Positions 8,514 to 17,356 of a stretch of 64,000 nt of DNA are shown in pieces. Positions within the stretch are counted from its first letter, which is position 1, and each line of letters begins with the position of its first letter. Made by a program: the position numbers and the translations under genes. The notes below the pieces were generated by a model that saw nothing but the letters and a program-made list of their open reading frames with translations, was not told where the DNA came from and searched no databases. The DNA is from Candidatus Pedobacter colombiensis (GTDB lineage: Bacteria; Bacteroidota; Bacteroidia; Sphingobacteriales; Sphingobacteriaceae), in contig CP119313.1 in the NCBI GenBank assembly GCA_029202485.1, forward strand, positions 3,906,001 through 3,970,000, given 5' to 3'.

Positions 8514-9080
8514 GTAAAAATAAAGTGTTAGAATTTCAAGGCCATAAGATTACAATAACTAAAATTAATGAGGAAGATTATTTCAGCTTAACTGAAATGG
8601 CTAAAAATTTTGGAGGCAATGATCAAATTAAAAACTGGATAAGAACTCGACAAACTATAGAATTTTTAGGAACATGGGAAGCTATAAATAATCCAGATTT
8701 TAACATGGTGGGTTTACACCATGTTAGATTAGATACTATGTCAGAAAGATTTATTATCTCTCCTACACAATGGATTGAAAGAACAAAGTTATACTGCAAA
8801 GGCATGGAAAGAAGCCAATCCATCTTTAGCATTAACTAATGCAAATCCTAGAGACTACGCAAGTATAAATGAGTTAGCCGTATTGTCAAGCTTAGAAAGC
8901 ATCCATTCAATGCTAATTCAGCAAGGAGTTGATAAACAAAATAGGCTAAATATTTTACGAAAAATGGCTCAAGAGCAATTAAAAAACTTAAACAAGTTGG
9001 ATTTAATGAAGTCTATTAAAAAACAGAGTGACATAACTTATTTAACGGATAAAAAGGATATAGATAAGCCTAAGTTTTAA
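8510..9080 (+). pseudogene. KilA-N domain protein, disrupted by internal deletion and frameshift
   Basis: The first part (8510-8839) encodes a KilA-N DNA-binding domain: EFQGHKITITKINEEDYFSL, then TEMAKNF and IKNWIRTRQTIEFLGTWE. At about 8775 the homology jumps to another frame, open to 9080, that encodes the family's C-terminal part (TAKAWKEANP, RDYASINELAVLSSLESIH). Intact relatives have roughly 100 further residues between these parts, so a central deletion fused them out of frame. KilA-N proteins occur in phages and mobile elements and bind DNA. The start overlaps the transposase stop, as in an operon. Not expected to be functional as a whole, though the 109-residue N-terminal piece could still be made. 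Confidence 0.7.
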
Positions 9081-9133
9081 TAGGGCTATCTTAGTATAAT
9101 TTGTTTACCATTATTTACGAATCTGAAGTAGCC

Positions 9134-9745
9134 ATGATCGAAACTTTAACCGATGAAACCATAGTGCAAAGGGTGTTAGATGGAGAAAAGAACTTATATG
9201 AACTATTGATGCGAAAATTTAACCCGCAATTATATAGGATCAGTATGTCTATCATTAATGATGATAAGGAAGCTGAAGACATCATGCAGATTACCTATGT
9301 GAATGCATACCGCCAATTGGTAAATTTTAAGCACCAATCGAGTTTTGGCACATGGATCACCAGGATATTGATCAATGAAAGCTTATTGCATAAAAAAAGG
9401 AAATTGAAACAGGAAAAAAGACTAATGGAAAACAAGTATAATGACCTGAACAATGAAACCCCACTAAAAAACCTCGTGAACAAGGAATTAAAAACAATCC
9501 TGGAAAAAGCAGTTGCTACGCTTCCTGAGAAGTACAGGCTGGTATTTGTCATGCGTGAAGTACAGGGAATGAGCACCAATGAAACCATGGAAGCACTTGA
9601 GCTTGGCGAATCCAATGTAAAAATCCGCTTAACGAGGGCCAAAGAGATGCTCCGCTCCGAGCTAAACAATTATCATCAGCTGTACGAATTCAACCTTGTC
9701 CGCTGTGATGCTGTAGTTAACTATGTAATGCAAGCGATAAAGTAA
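9134..9745 (+). CDS. RNA polymerase sigma factor, ECF type
   Basis: Sigma-70 family regulator of about 203 residues. Region 2 includes LLMRKFNPQLYRISMSIINDD and the conserved AEDIMQITYVNAYRQL. Region 4 includes LPEKYRLVFVMREVQGMSTN and a helix-turn-helix (ETMEALELGESNVKIRLTRA). I use the ATG at 9134; the frame is open to 9101 without a better start. Region 4 of this type, with a long C-terminal tail (residues about 180-203, one Cys), is unlike the SusCD-linked sigma factors later in the window. No anti-sigma gene is adjacent. The target regulon is unknown; the following envelope genes may be among its targets. Confidence 0.9.
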   Translation: MIETLTDETIVQRVLDGEKNLYELLMRKFNPQLYRISMSIINDDKEAEDIMQITYVNAYRQLVNFKHQSSFGTWITRILINESLLHKKRKLKQEKRLMENKYNDLNNETPLKNLVNKELKTILEKAVATLPEKYRLVFVMREVQGMSTNETMEALELGESNVKIRLTRAKEMLRSELNNYHQLYEFNLVRCDAVVNYVMQAIK

Positions 9746-9768
9746 TTTATAGCTGCAAAATTCTTAAA

Positions 9769-11721
9769 TTGGCGGCCTCAACTTACAATCGTTTGAAAAG
9801 AAAGAATCCTATTGCAGTAAACCTGTACATGGCTCTGGCCTATCGCTTCCTGATCATCATGGAGCTCTATACCCTGTGTCGCATCGCATTTTACGCCTTT
9901 AACCATACACTGTTCCAGCACATCACGCTGTCCAAATACCTGTATATATTATGGGGCGGACTAAAGTTTGATGTAGCGGCACTGATCTATATCAATGCCA
10001 TATTTATTTTTTTACATCTGCTTCCCATTCCTTATAAATATAACAATGGTTATCAACGGTTTTGCAAATGGCTTTTCATCATTAGCAACAGCATTGGCAT
10101 TATGGCCAACTTTGCCGACTTTGCTTATTATAAATATACCCTAAAAAGAACTACAGCTACCGTTTTTACCCAGTTTAGCAATGAGCAAAATAAGTTTAAA
10201 CTATTGGTAGATTTTTTAAGTGATTACTGGTATCTGATCATACTGTATGCTGCCTTTATCTGGTTCTTCATCAGGCTTTACGATATGGTTAGCGTTAAAA
10301 AAGAAAGTCGTTTTAAATGGCCAGCTTACCTTTTACAAACCGTTATTATGGCAGTCGTTGCGGTGTTCTGTATTGTGGGTGTACGCGGTGGCTGGGGATC
10401 TGAAACCAGGCCAATTACCTTAAGTAATGCCGGCGAATTTGTAGAAACACCGGATCAAATGAGCCTGGTCCTGAACACACCGTTTTGCATATTCAGAACC
10501 CTTAAATCATCAAAACTGAAGCCCGTAGATTATTACGACGAAAAGACTTTAAACTCCATTTACAATCCAATTCATCAGCCCGCTGATACAGCTGCTTTTA
10601 AAAAGCTAAATGTTGTTTTTCTCATCATCGAAAGTTTGGGAAAAGAGCATATTGGTGGTTTAAATAAAGATTTAATGGACGGAAAATATAAAGGATACAC
10701 CCCTTTTATTGATTCGCTGGTTACCCAGAGTTTTACCTTTACCCATACTTATGCTAATGGGCGAAAATCTATTGATGCCTTGCCATCAGTAATTTCAGGA
10801 ATACCGTCTATACGCGAGCCTTTTGTCCTTTCGGTCTACTCGGGAAATAAAACAACGAGTATTGCCAAGCTTTTGGGCGATGAAGGATATGAGACTGCTT
10901 TTTTCCATGGTGCACCTAATGGCTCGATGGGCTTTTCATCTTACACGCACTTAGCCGGAATTAAGCATTATTTCGGACTAAATGAGTACAAAAATCGTGG
11001 GGACTTTGATGGTACCTGGGGAATTTGGGACGATCCATTCATGCAATATATGGCGCATACAATGAATACGTTTAAACAGCCTTTCTTCTCGGCTTTTTTC
11101 TCTGTATCCTCCCACCACCCTTTCAAGGTACCGGAAAAATATGTGGGTAAATTCCCTAAAGGACCGCTTCCAGTACAAGAAGTATTAGGTTATACAGATA
11201 TGGCCCTACGCAATTTCTTTAAAACGGCGTCGACCATGCCATGGTATAAAAACACTTTATTTGTATTGTGTGCAGACCATGCCACTGTATCTTATTTTCC
11301 GGAGTATCAAACCACGCCTGGCTATTTCTCTATTCCCATCCTCCTATATTATCCTGGTGGAAATTTAAAAGGAAAAGCAGACAAAATAGTGCAGCAAATC
11401 GACATTATGCCTACTGTTTTAAATTATCTGAATTATAATAAACCTTATTTTGCCCTGGGTTTTGATGCTTTCGATAAGAACCCGGATAACTTTGCGGTAA
11501 ACAACAATGATGGCACTTTTAGCTTTTATCAGGGAGATTATCTCCTGATCAATGATGGAAAGGTGAACCTTTCATTATATAATTTAAAAACCGACAGGCT
11601 CACTAAAAACAACATACTGGAAAAAGAACCTTTAGTTGCCCAAAAGATGGAGAAATACCTGAAAGCTTTTATACAGCAATACAACAACAGGATGATTGAA
11701 AATAAACTAACAGCAAAATAG
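9769..11721 (+). CDS. LTA synthase-like membrane sulfatase/phosphoglycerol transferase
   Basis: Membrane protein of up to 650 residues: about five N-terminal transmembrane helices (to about residue 220) and an extracytoplasmic alkaline-phosphatase-fold domain. Metal-site motifs are visible: FLIIESLGKEH (Glu), NGRKSIDALPSVISG (nucleophile position, a Ser here where LtaS has Thr), and LFVLCADHAT (Asp-His). Relatives transfer phosphoglycerol or phosphoethanolamine to envelope glycolipids or glycans. The longest frame starts with TTG at 9769; the first ATG is 9829, and either could be used. It is followed 4 nt later by a GtrA-family gene, suggesting a joint role in envelope glycan or lipid decoration. 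Confidence 0.85.
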   Translation: MAASTYNRLKRKNPIAVNLYMALAYRFLIIMELYTLCRIAFYAFNHTLFQHITLSKYLYILWGGLKFDVAALIYINAIFIFLHLLPIPYKYNNGYQRFCKWLFIISNSIGIMANFADFAYYKYTLKRTTATVFTQFSNEQNKFKLLVDFLSDYWYLIILYAAFIWFFIRLYDMVSVKKESRFKWPAYLLQTVIMAVVAVFCIVGVRGGWGSETRPITLSNAGEFVETPDQMSLVLNTPFCIFRTLKSSKLKPVDYYDEKTLNSIYNPIHQPADTAAFKKLNVVFLIIESLGKEHIGGLNKDLMDGKYKGYTPFIDSLVTQSFTFTHTYANGRKSIDALPSVISGIPSIREPFVLSVYSGNKTTSIAKLLGDEGYETAFFHGAPNGSMGFSSYTHLAGIKHYFGLNEYKNRGDFDGTWGIWDDPFMQYMAHTMNTFKQPFFSAFFSVSSHHPFKVPEKYVGKFPKGPLPVQEVLGYTDMALRNFFKTASTMPWYKNTLFVLCADHATVSYFPEYQTTPGYFSIPILLYYPGGNLKGKADKIVQQIDIMPTVLNYLNYNKPYFALGFDAFDKNPDNFAVNNNDGTFSFYQGDYLLINDGKVNLSLYNLKTDRLTKNNILEKEPLVAQKMEKYLKAFIQQYNNRMIENKLTAK

Positions 11722-11725
11722 TTAC

Positions 11726-12217
11726 ATGCGTAAATTTCTGTTAAAAATTATTGACTTCTTTTACCCTCCTTTTTCTACCTGGCTGCCTTTACATACATTC
11801 AGGTATCTGGTATCAGGAGGTACTACTGCTGCCTCCGGAATTGTGAGCTATTATATTGCGTACAACTGGGTTTTGCATCAGGAGAATATTCATGTTGATT
11901 TTCCATTTCTACCGAAACTGGTTACTGCGCACTCTGCGGCCCTAATCATTAGTACTTTCATCAGTTTTTTAATTGGTTTTACCTTAAATAAATACCTGGT
12001 CTTCACCAAGTCCAACTTAAAAGGAAGAATACAGATGTTTAGATATGCTGCTGTGTTGGCTGTCAATTTTGGACTTAATCTTGCTATGCTAAAATATATG
12101 GTCGAAGGATTGCATTTCTATCCATCCTTATCACAAGCCTTCATTACCTTTACCTTATCACTGTGTAGTTATTTTCTGCAAAAACATTTCACCTTCAGCG
12201 TAAAAAAACATCCCTAG
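11726..12217 (+). CDS. GtrA-family membrane protein
   Basis: Small integral membrane protein of 163 residues with four hydrophobic helices (about 25-45, 65-90, 100-120, 130-155) and the typical FRYLVSGGTTAASGIVSYY entry helix and LNKYLVFTKS loop. GtrA proteins are thought to flip undecaprenyl-linked sugars or otherwise help decorate surface polysaccharides. It begins 4 nt after the LTA synthase-like gene, so the pair is an operon. Confidence 0.88.
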   Translation: MRKFLLKIIDFFYPPFSTWLPLHTFRYLVSGGTTAASGIVSYYIAYNWVLHQENIHVDFPFLPKLVTAHSAALIISTFISFLIGFTLNKYLVFTKSNLKGRIQMFRYAAVLAVNFGLNLAMLKYMVEGLHFYPSLSQAFITFTLSLCSYFLQKHFTFSVKKHP

Positions 12218-12253
12218 CAAATTTCATATCAGGGTCATTGCAATGCTTTTTAT

Positions 12254-12284
12254 TTGTTTAACGTTCCCGATAGCCCTATCTTTA
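12254..12284 (+). promoter_or_regulatory. Candidate promoter for phenylalanine hydroxylase gene
   Basis: TTG at 12254-12256, 20 nt, then TATCTTTA at 12277-12284, one mismatch from the Bacteroidota -7 element TAnnTTTG. The expected transcription start is near 12290, about 18 nt before the ATG at 12308. This supports that ATG over the longer frame from 12254. Confidence 0.4.
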
Positions 12285-12307
12285 TCAAATTAAAACAAAG
12301 GTTTAAG

Positions 12308-14089
12308 ATGAGTGATTTTAATGACTTCAATAATTCGCAGGTAGCTAAACTACCAAGGCATTTAAGGCAGTTTATTGTTGAGCAGCACTACGAAAAATAT
12401 ACGCCGGTAGATCAGGCGGTTTGGCGTTATGTAATGCGCCAGAATTATAGTTATTTAAAACACGTCGCATTTTATCCTTATATCAAAGGTCTGCAACGTG
12501 CAGGTTTAAGCATCGAGCATATTCCTGATCTGCAAACCATGAACGACAACCTCGGCAAAATAGGTTGGGGTGCAGTTACTGTGGATGGTTTCATCCCTCC
12601 TGCTGCATTTATGGAATACCAGGCTTACCGTGTGCTGGTGATTGCTGCGGATATTCGTCAGATCAATCATATTGAATACACACCAGCACCCGATATTATT
12701 CATGAGTCGGCCGGTCATGCACCAATCATTGCAGATATAGACTATAACCACTACCTCAGCTATTTTGGTTCTATAGGTGCTAAAGCTATGTTCTCTTCAA
12801 AAGATTTTGAATTGTATGAGTGCATCCGCAACCTTTCTATTTTAAAAGAGGCCGTTGATGCCCCTCCTGAAGACATTGCAAGGGCTGAAAAACAGCTGCA
12901 ACATATTTCTGAAAACATGGGCGAGCCATCCGAAATGGCTTTGTTGAGCAGATTGCATTGGTGGACGGTAGAATACGGTTTAATAGGCACACTGGAAGAC
13001 CCTAAAATTTATGGTGCCGGATTACTCTCTTCAATTGGCGAAAGCGCCAGTTGCATGAGTGAAAATGTAAAAAAACTGTGGTACAATATAGATACCCTCA
13101 ATTACAGTTACGACATTACTAAACCGCAGCCGCAGTTATTTGTAACGGAGAACTTCCAAAACCTGATTAATGTTTTAGAACAATTTGCAGATACAATGGC
13201 CTTTAGAAAAGGGGGAACAGAAAGTATCATCAAAGCCATTGAATGTAAAAATCCGGCAACAGCAGTATATAGCTCTGGCCTACAGGTAACCGGAGTATTT
13301 ACAGATATGGGCATTGATGGTAACGACGCCCTTACTTTTATAAAAACGACAGGCCCATCGGCCATTGCCATCAACAACAAACAGCTAGACGGACATGGTA
13401 AGTTTTACCATAAAGATGGCTTCTCCTCACCAGTAGGAAGATTGAAAGATCAGACTACTGCCCTTGAAGATTTGAGCCTTGGGCAATTAAAAGAACTTGG
13501 AATTGTTAGCGGTAAACGTGCAGATTTAACTTTTGAAAGTGGCATCCATATCACTGGATTGGTTAAAAAAATCCTACATCATGGAGAAAAGATCATATTA
13601 ATCACCTTTGAGGATTGCACAGTTAAAGAAGGTAATGGAAATGTGCTTTTCCAGCCGGAATGGGGAATCTATGATATGGCTGTAGGTGAGTCTATCATTT
13701 CTGTATTTAATGGAGCGGCAGATAAAGAAGCTTACGAAGAAATCACACACATCAGTGATAAACAAACGCATAAAGTAGTTTACGATGAGAAAACCCGGAA
13801 GCTGCATGCCATCTACAGAGCGGTACGCCTGATCAGGGAAAACGGGAAAAATCAGGAACAATTACCTGCTTTATTTGAAGAACTGAAAACGGAACACCGT
13901 CATGACTGGCTTTCGGCTATGGAAATTCTGGAAATCTTGTACCATAAACAACTTTACCCTGAACTGGAAAAAGAAGTCCGCAATTACCTGGAACTTAAAT
14001 CAGCAAATGAAGCGGATCATACCAAATTAATTAACGATGGCTTACATGTTATCGAAAATCCGGTTACCCAATTGATCAACAAAGAATAA
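12308..14089 (+). CDS. phhA: Phenylalanine 4-monooxygenase, long form
   Basis: Hydroxylates phenylalanine to tyrosine using O2, Fe(II) and a tetrahydropterin. From the ATG at 12308 the protein is 593 residues, about twice the usual bacterial length (near 270). The catalytic part is in the first about 330 residues and has the iron ligands H132 and H137 (IIHESAGHAP) and E222 (HWWTVEYGL). Residues from about 330 on show no motif I recognise (GVFTDMGIDGNDALTFIKTT, LSLGQLKELGIVSGKRADL). I recall the same long form in other Bacteroidota. The next gene, 7 nt on, is an SDR; HPPD, homogentisate dioxygenase and a FAH-type hydrolase follow within 8 kb, so it starts the Phe/Tyr breakdown route. Confidence 0.92.
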   Translation: MSDFNDFNNSQVAKLPRHLRQFIVEQHYEKYTPVDQAVWRYVMRQNYSYLKHVAFYPYIKGLQRAGLSIEHIPDLQTMNDNLGKIGWGAVTVDGFIPPAAFMEYQAYRVLVIAADIRQINHIEYTPAPDIIHESAGHAPIIADIDYNHYLSYFGSIGAKAMFSSKDFELYECIRNLSILKEAVDAPPEDIARAEKQLQHISENMGEPSEMALLSRLHWWTVEYGLIGTLEDPKIYGAGLLSSIGESASCMSENVKKLWYNIDTLNYSYDITKPQPQLFVTENFQNLINVLEQFADTMAFRKGGTESIIKAIECKNPATAVYSSGLQVTGVFTDMGIDGNDALTFIKTTGPSAIAINNKQLDGHGKFYHKDGFSSPVGRLKDQTTALEDLSLGQLKELGIVSGKRADLTFESGIHITGLVKKILHHGEKIILITFEDCTVKEGNGNVLFQPEWGIYDMAVGESIISVFNGAADKEAYEEITHISDKQTHKVVYDEKTRKLHAIYRAVRLIRENGKNQEQLPALFEELKTEHRHDWLSAMEILEILYHKQLYPELEKEVRNYLELKSANEADHTKLINDGLHVIENPVTQLINKE

Positions 14090-14096
14090 GTACTAA

Positions 14097-14798
14097 ATGA
14101 ATATTGTATTGACTGGCGCCAGCAGTGGAATTGGCTTTGAAACCGCTCTGGAATTTACCCTTAATAAAGATAATAAAGTAGTTTGTATTGCCAGATCGGC
14201 AGACAAACTACGAAAGTTGCTTGAAATTGCTAAAGGCATTACCCCCGACTGCACTTTACTTCCGGTAGAATTTGATATTGTAAATGATGATTATGCAGCA
14301 TTAGTTCCCTTTCTTAAAGAAAAATTGGGTAATATAGATATCCTGATCAACAATGCAGGGGCATTGATCAACAAGCCATTTTCCGAAACCAGTGCTGCGG
14401 ATATGGCGAATATGTTTGAAAGCAATGTTCTTGGACATTTTAACATGATCCAGAATTTACTTCCATTAATGGGCAGTGGCAGCCATATTGTAAACATTGG
14501 CAGTATGGGTGGCTTTCAGGGCAGTATAAAATTCCCCGGACTATCGGCCTATTCGGCCAGTAAAGCGGCCTTACATACCTTAACAGAATGCCTGGCTTTC
14601 GAATTGCAGGAAACAGGAATTAAGATCAATTGTCTGGCTCTTGGTTCGGCACAAACAGAAATGCTGGAACAAGCATTTCCGGGTTATCAATCTCCTGTTC
14701 TGGCCTTCGAAATGGGTAAGTATGTCGCTGATTTTGCACGTACCGGTCATAAGTTTTTCAACGGAAAAATCCTTCCTGTGGCAGTAACAACGCCATAA
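14097..14798 (+). CDS. Short-chain dehydrogenase/reductase
   Basis: NAD(P)-dependent oxidoreductase of 233 residues with the classical TGASSGIGFE nucleotide motif, NNAG, the catalytic Ser in NIGSMGG and YSASK (Tyr-x3-Lys). It begins 7 nt after the phenylalanine hydroxylase gene and is surely co-transcribed. Pterin-dependent hydroxylases need a dihydropterin reductase, and SDRs (FolM, quinonoid dihydropteridine reductase, sepiapterin reductase) fill that role elsewhere, so a pterin-recycling function is a reasonable but unproven guess. A general carbonyl reductase is the alternative. Confidence 0.85.
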   Translation: MNIVLTGASSGIGFETALEFTLNKDNKVVCIARSADKLRKLLEIAKGITPDCTLLPVEFDIVNDDYAALVPFLKEKLGNIDILINNAGALINKPFSETSAADMANMFESNVLGHFNMIQNLLPLMGSGSHIVNIGSMGGFQGSIKFPGLSAYSASKAALHTLTECLAFELQETGIKINCLALGSAQTEMLEQAFPGYQSPVLAFEMGKYVADFARTGHKFFNGKILPVAVTTP

Positions 14799-14820
14799 CC
14801 AACAAGTTATCAACAAATCT

Positions 14821-14854
14821 GGGGCTAAAGTATAATTTTAATATCTTTATCCCC
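14821..14854 (+). promoter_or_regulatory. Hairpin just before the NlpC/P60 gene
   Basis: GGGGCTAAAG pairs with CTTTATCCCC (9 of 10 pairs, 14-nt loop). It begins 22 nt after the SDR stop and ends 6 nt before the ATG at 14861. No T-run follows, so it is either a weak terminator for the upstream operon or a leader hairpin close to the ribosome site. Confidence 0.35.
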
Positions 14855-14860
14855 ATTGAT

Positions 14861-15397
14861 ATGAAGAGACTTCCTATTGTTTTCTATTTTCTATTTATTA
14901 CTGTGTTTGCAGCTAAATCGCAAACCACGGTCCCTGTGCAATATCAACAACTGGTCAACAAATTAGCTGTACAGAATCCTGAAACTGAGATCAAAAAAAC
15001 AGAGTCACCAAACCGTTTGCTTGATTTTGCAAAATCGATGCTTGGCATCCGTTACCGGTCTGCCTCCAGCAATCCCAACAGGGGGTTTGATTGCTCAGGT
15101 TTTGTAAACTATGTGTTTAGTAATTTCGGATTTAAGGTACCCCGCTCGTCCAGAGAATTTGCTACAAGCGGGGAGTCCAAAAAGTTAGAGGATGCCAAAA
15201 TCGGAGATGTGATCTTGTTTACCGGAACAAACAGCAGATCCCGAACTCCGGGGCATGTTGGAATTATTTATTCTATAAAGGGCGACGAGGTTAAATTCAT
15301 CCATTCCTCTTCCGGAAACGCTAAAGGTGTTACCATTTCCAGTTTAGATGAAGGCTTTTACAAAAAACGTTTTCTAAAGGTGGTTAGCATCTTATAA
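14861..15397 (+). CDS. Secreted NlpC/P60 cysteine peptidase
   Basis: Cell-wall hydrolase, probably a D,L-endopeptidase on peptidoglycan stems. The 178-residue product has an N-terminal signal peptide (hydrophobic 5-18, cleavage near AKSQ), a short linker and one NlpC/P60 domain. The catalytic set is visible: C78 in GFDCSGFV, H132 in PGHVGIIY and H148 in KFIHSSS. There is no SH3 or LysM domain, as in Spr/MepS-type enzymes. Its stop and that of the convergent flavin-reductase gene are back to back (15392-15397). Confidence 0.9.
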   Translation: MKRLPIVFYFLFITVFAAKSQTTVPVQYQQLVNKLAVQNPETEIKKTESPNRLLDFAKSMLGIRYRSASSNPNRGFDCSGFVNYVFSNFGFKVPRSSREFATSGESKKLEDAKIGDVILFTGTNSRSRTPGHVGIIYSIKGDEVKFIHSSSGNAKGVTISSLDEGFYKKRFLKVVSIL

Positions 15398-16279
15398 CAA
15401 TACCAGCCTTAAAGCATCATTTACATTCCCTTTACTTAACCATTGTTTAGCCAGCTCATGCAGCTCGCGTTCCCGATTAGTTGCATCTCCAATAGTTGCA
15501 TCTAATATATCCTTTACTTCAGCATTGTTTTTTATCGCATCAATTTCCTCATCAGTGGGTAGCTGTTCGATATTACCAAGCATTCCAAGGTCATTTCCCG
15601 TAAGCACTTTCGAGTTTCGCACTCCTTTAGGTAAAGCATCTACGCCTATTCCTAAGGTGGTTAATGGCTTAGCTACCTTGAATAAATTCTCTGCGGTGAC
15701 CCGACAATACCAATCGCCACCTAAACGGGCTACCAGGTCTATCTTTGCCTGGTCTATTTTTCCATCCTCATCTAAAATATCTTCATTGATGTGAATGAGC
15801 TTAACTTCAGCAAGGATCAAATTTCCTGCACCGGGGTTCTCACCCAGATGGATCACTTCCCTTACCACACATTCCATCTGTACAGGCGCTTCGGCTACCC
15901 TTGGCGGCTTAACCAATTGTGAAGGCAACATGGTGAAACCTGCCTTTTCAAACTCATTTACACCCTTTCCATATTCGGTACTTGCCAAACTTGTTTGCTG
16001 TACCATTGCATAATTAACAATATTGATCACACATTCTTTAACCTCCAGTACATTCTCTAAAGTATGTTTGGTGGTATTGTCGCGCACCCTCCTTGCCGGC
16101 GAAAAAACACACAGTGGCGGATTGGTGCTAAACATATTAAAAAAACTGAATGGGCTTAGATTAATGTTCCCGGCCTGATCTATGGTTGTAGCAAAACAAA
16201 TTGGTCTTGGCGCAATGGCATACTGCATATAATTCTGCAATTGCGCCGGAGTTAATTCTGACGTATTTATGGTCAACAT
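15392..16279 (-). CDS. Flavin reductase-like domain protein
   Basis: FMN-binding split-barrel protein of 295 residues. The N-terminal flavin-reductase-like domain (about 1-190) has typical YAIAPRPICFATT, LSPFSFFNMFSTNPP and GNLILAEV. It is followed by an acidic, helical tail of about 100 residues with no known domain (ending KQWLSKGNVNDALRLVLL). It starts 3 nt after the FAH-family hydrolase gene, so the two are tightly coupled. This hints at a supporting role in aromatic amino acid catabolism, but the substrate is unknown. Confidence 0.85.
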   Translation of the reverse strand: MLTINTSELTPAQLQNYMQYAIAPRPICFATTIDQAGNINLSPFSFFNMFSTNPPLCVFSPARRVRDNTTKHTLENVLEVKECVINIVNYAMVQQTSLASTEYGKGVNEFEKAGFTMLPSQLVKPPRVAEAPVQMECVVREVIHLGENPGAGNLILAEVKLIHINEDILDEDGKIDQAKIDLVARLGGDWYCRVTAENLFKVAKPLTTLGIGVDALPKGVRNSKVLTGNDLGMLGNIEQLPTDEEIDAIKNNAEVKDILDATIGDATNRERELHELAKQWLSKGNVNDALRLVLL

Positions 16280-16282
16280 TCT

Positions 16283-17278
16283 CTATTTTTTTAAGGCAAG
16301 AATAGAAAAGTCAGTATCTGCTTTACGAATGGTATTGCTTAAATGCCCCAGGCCTGTGATCTCCATTTCTACCACATCACCATCCTGTAACCATTGCGGT
16401 TTAAAATTGGCATCATTTAATAAGCCGGTACCATTTAATTCAAGGAAACAGCCTGTACCTACTGTACCCGAACCGATTACATCTCCAGGCAAAATATCTA
16501 CGCCATAAGCGCAACGCTCAATAATTTCGGCAAATGTCCAGTCCATATCGGCCATATTACCTGCCGACACCTGAACACCATTAACCGTACAAGTCATTTT
16601 TAAATCGTAAGCATTTCCTTTATGTCCTGCTTTGGCAGTAGTTTTATAAGCTTCCAATTCATCTGGAGTAACCAACCATGGTCCAATTACGGTAGAAAAA
16701 TCTTTTCCTTTCGCAGGCCCGAGATTTAAAAGCATTTCTTCCATCTGAAGTGTCCTGGCGCTCATATCATTCATCACCATATACCCGGCAATGTAGCTAT
16801 CTGCCTCTGCAGCTGTAATGTTACGTCCTTTTTTACCGATTACTACGGCTACTTCCAATTCAAAATCAAGCTTTTGGAAATGGTCGGGCATACACTCAAT
16901 TTCACCGGGTCCCTGGATGGCATTGTGATTGGTAAAATAGAAAATAGGATATTGATCAAACTCAGCAATCATATCTACTTTACGGTTTCTACGTGCAGCA
17001 GCTACATGTTGGCGGAAGGCATAACCATCGCGGCAAGAAGCAGGATGAGGAACCGGTGCCAGTAGTTCAAAAAAAGCTTCCTCTTTTGCTTCTATTTCTC
17101 TGGATTTAATTTGTGCATCTACTTTCTTTGCGCGCTCCATCAATACCTCACCACCTTGTAAAAAGGCATTCATTTCATCAGGTATTTGCTTATCGCATGA
17201 GTTTAGATTATAAATATGTCCGTCTACAAAAACACCAAGGTGTTCTCTATCTTCTGTTTTATAGGATACCAGCTTCAT
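16283..17278 (-). CDS. Fumarylacetoacetate hydrolase-family protein
   Basis: Probable last enzyme of homogentisate breakdown, splitting fumarylacetoacetate into fumarate and acetoacetate. The protein has 331 residues, the shorter FAH form. RDGYAFRQHVAAARRNR is the active-site loop, metal ligands lie in LDFELEVAVVIG and MNDMSART, and AKGKDF and GTGCFLELNG are conserved. Homogentisate dioxygenase and HPPD genes lie 2-4 kb away on the other strand, which favours FAH over related 2-oxo-acid isomerases. It forms an operon with the flavin reductase-like gene, and probably with the upstream C4-dicarboxylate carrier (78-nt gap). Confidence 0.88.
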   Translation of the reverse strand: MKLVSYKTEDREHLGVFVDGHIYNLNSCDKQIPDEMNAFLQGGEVLMERAKKVDAQIKSREIEAKEEAFFELLAPVPHPASCRDGYAFRQHVAAARRNRKVDMIAEFDQYPIFYFTNHNAIQGPGEIECMPDHFQKLDFELEVAVVIGKKGRNITAAEADSYIAGYMVMNDMSARTLQMEEMLLNLGPAKGKDFSTVIGPWLVTPDELEAYKTTAKAGHKGNAYDLKMTCTVNGVQVSAGNMADMDWTFAEIIERCAYGVDILPGDVIGSGTVGTGCFLELNGTGLLNDANFKPQWLQDGDVVEMEITGLGHLSNTIRKADTDFSILALKK

Positions 17279-17356
17279 ATATCAGTATTTTTTATTTTTA
17301 AGTAGTTGTCCAAAGCTATATAAAATTAAACAAATGCCCTATAATAATCACCGAAG

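Larger units (their letters stand above)
8146..9086. mobile_element. Relic of an IS1595-like insertion element enclosing a KilA-N gene
   Basis: A decayed transposase (8190-8513) is followed by a broken KilA-N gene (8510-9080). Both sit between imperfect inverted ends. The left end reads GGCTATTAAAAAAGGG (8146-8161). The right end, read inwards on the other strand, is GCCCTATTAAAACTTAGG (9086-9069). They share CTATTAAAA with a one-base offset. I see no convincing 8-bp target duplication (left flank GATTAGAGACA, right flank TATCTTAG). The ends, transposase family and enclosure of the second gene are inferred by eye. Confidence 0.55.
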
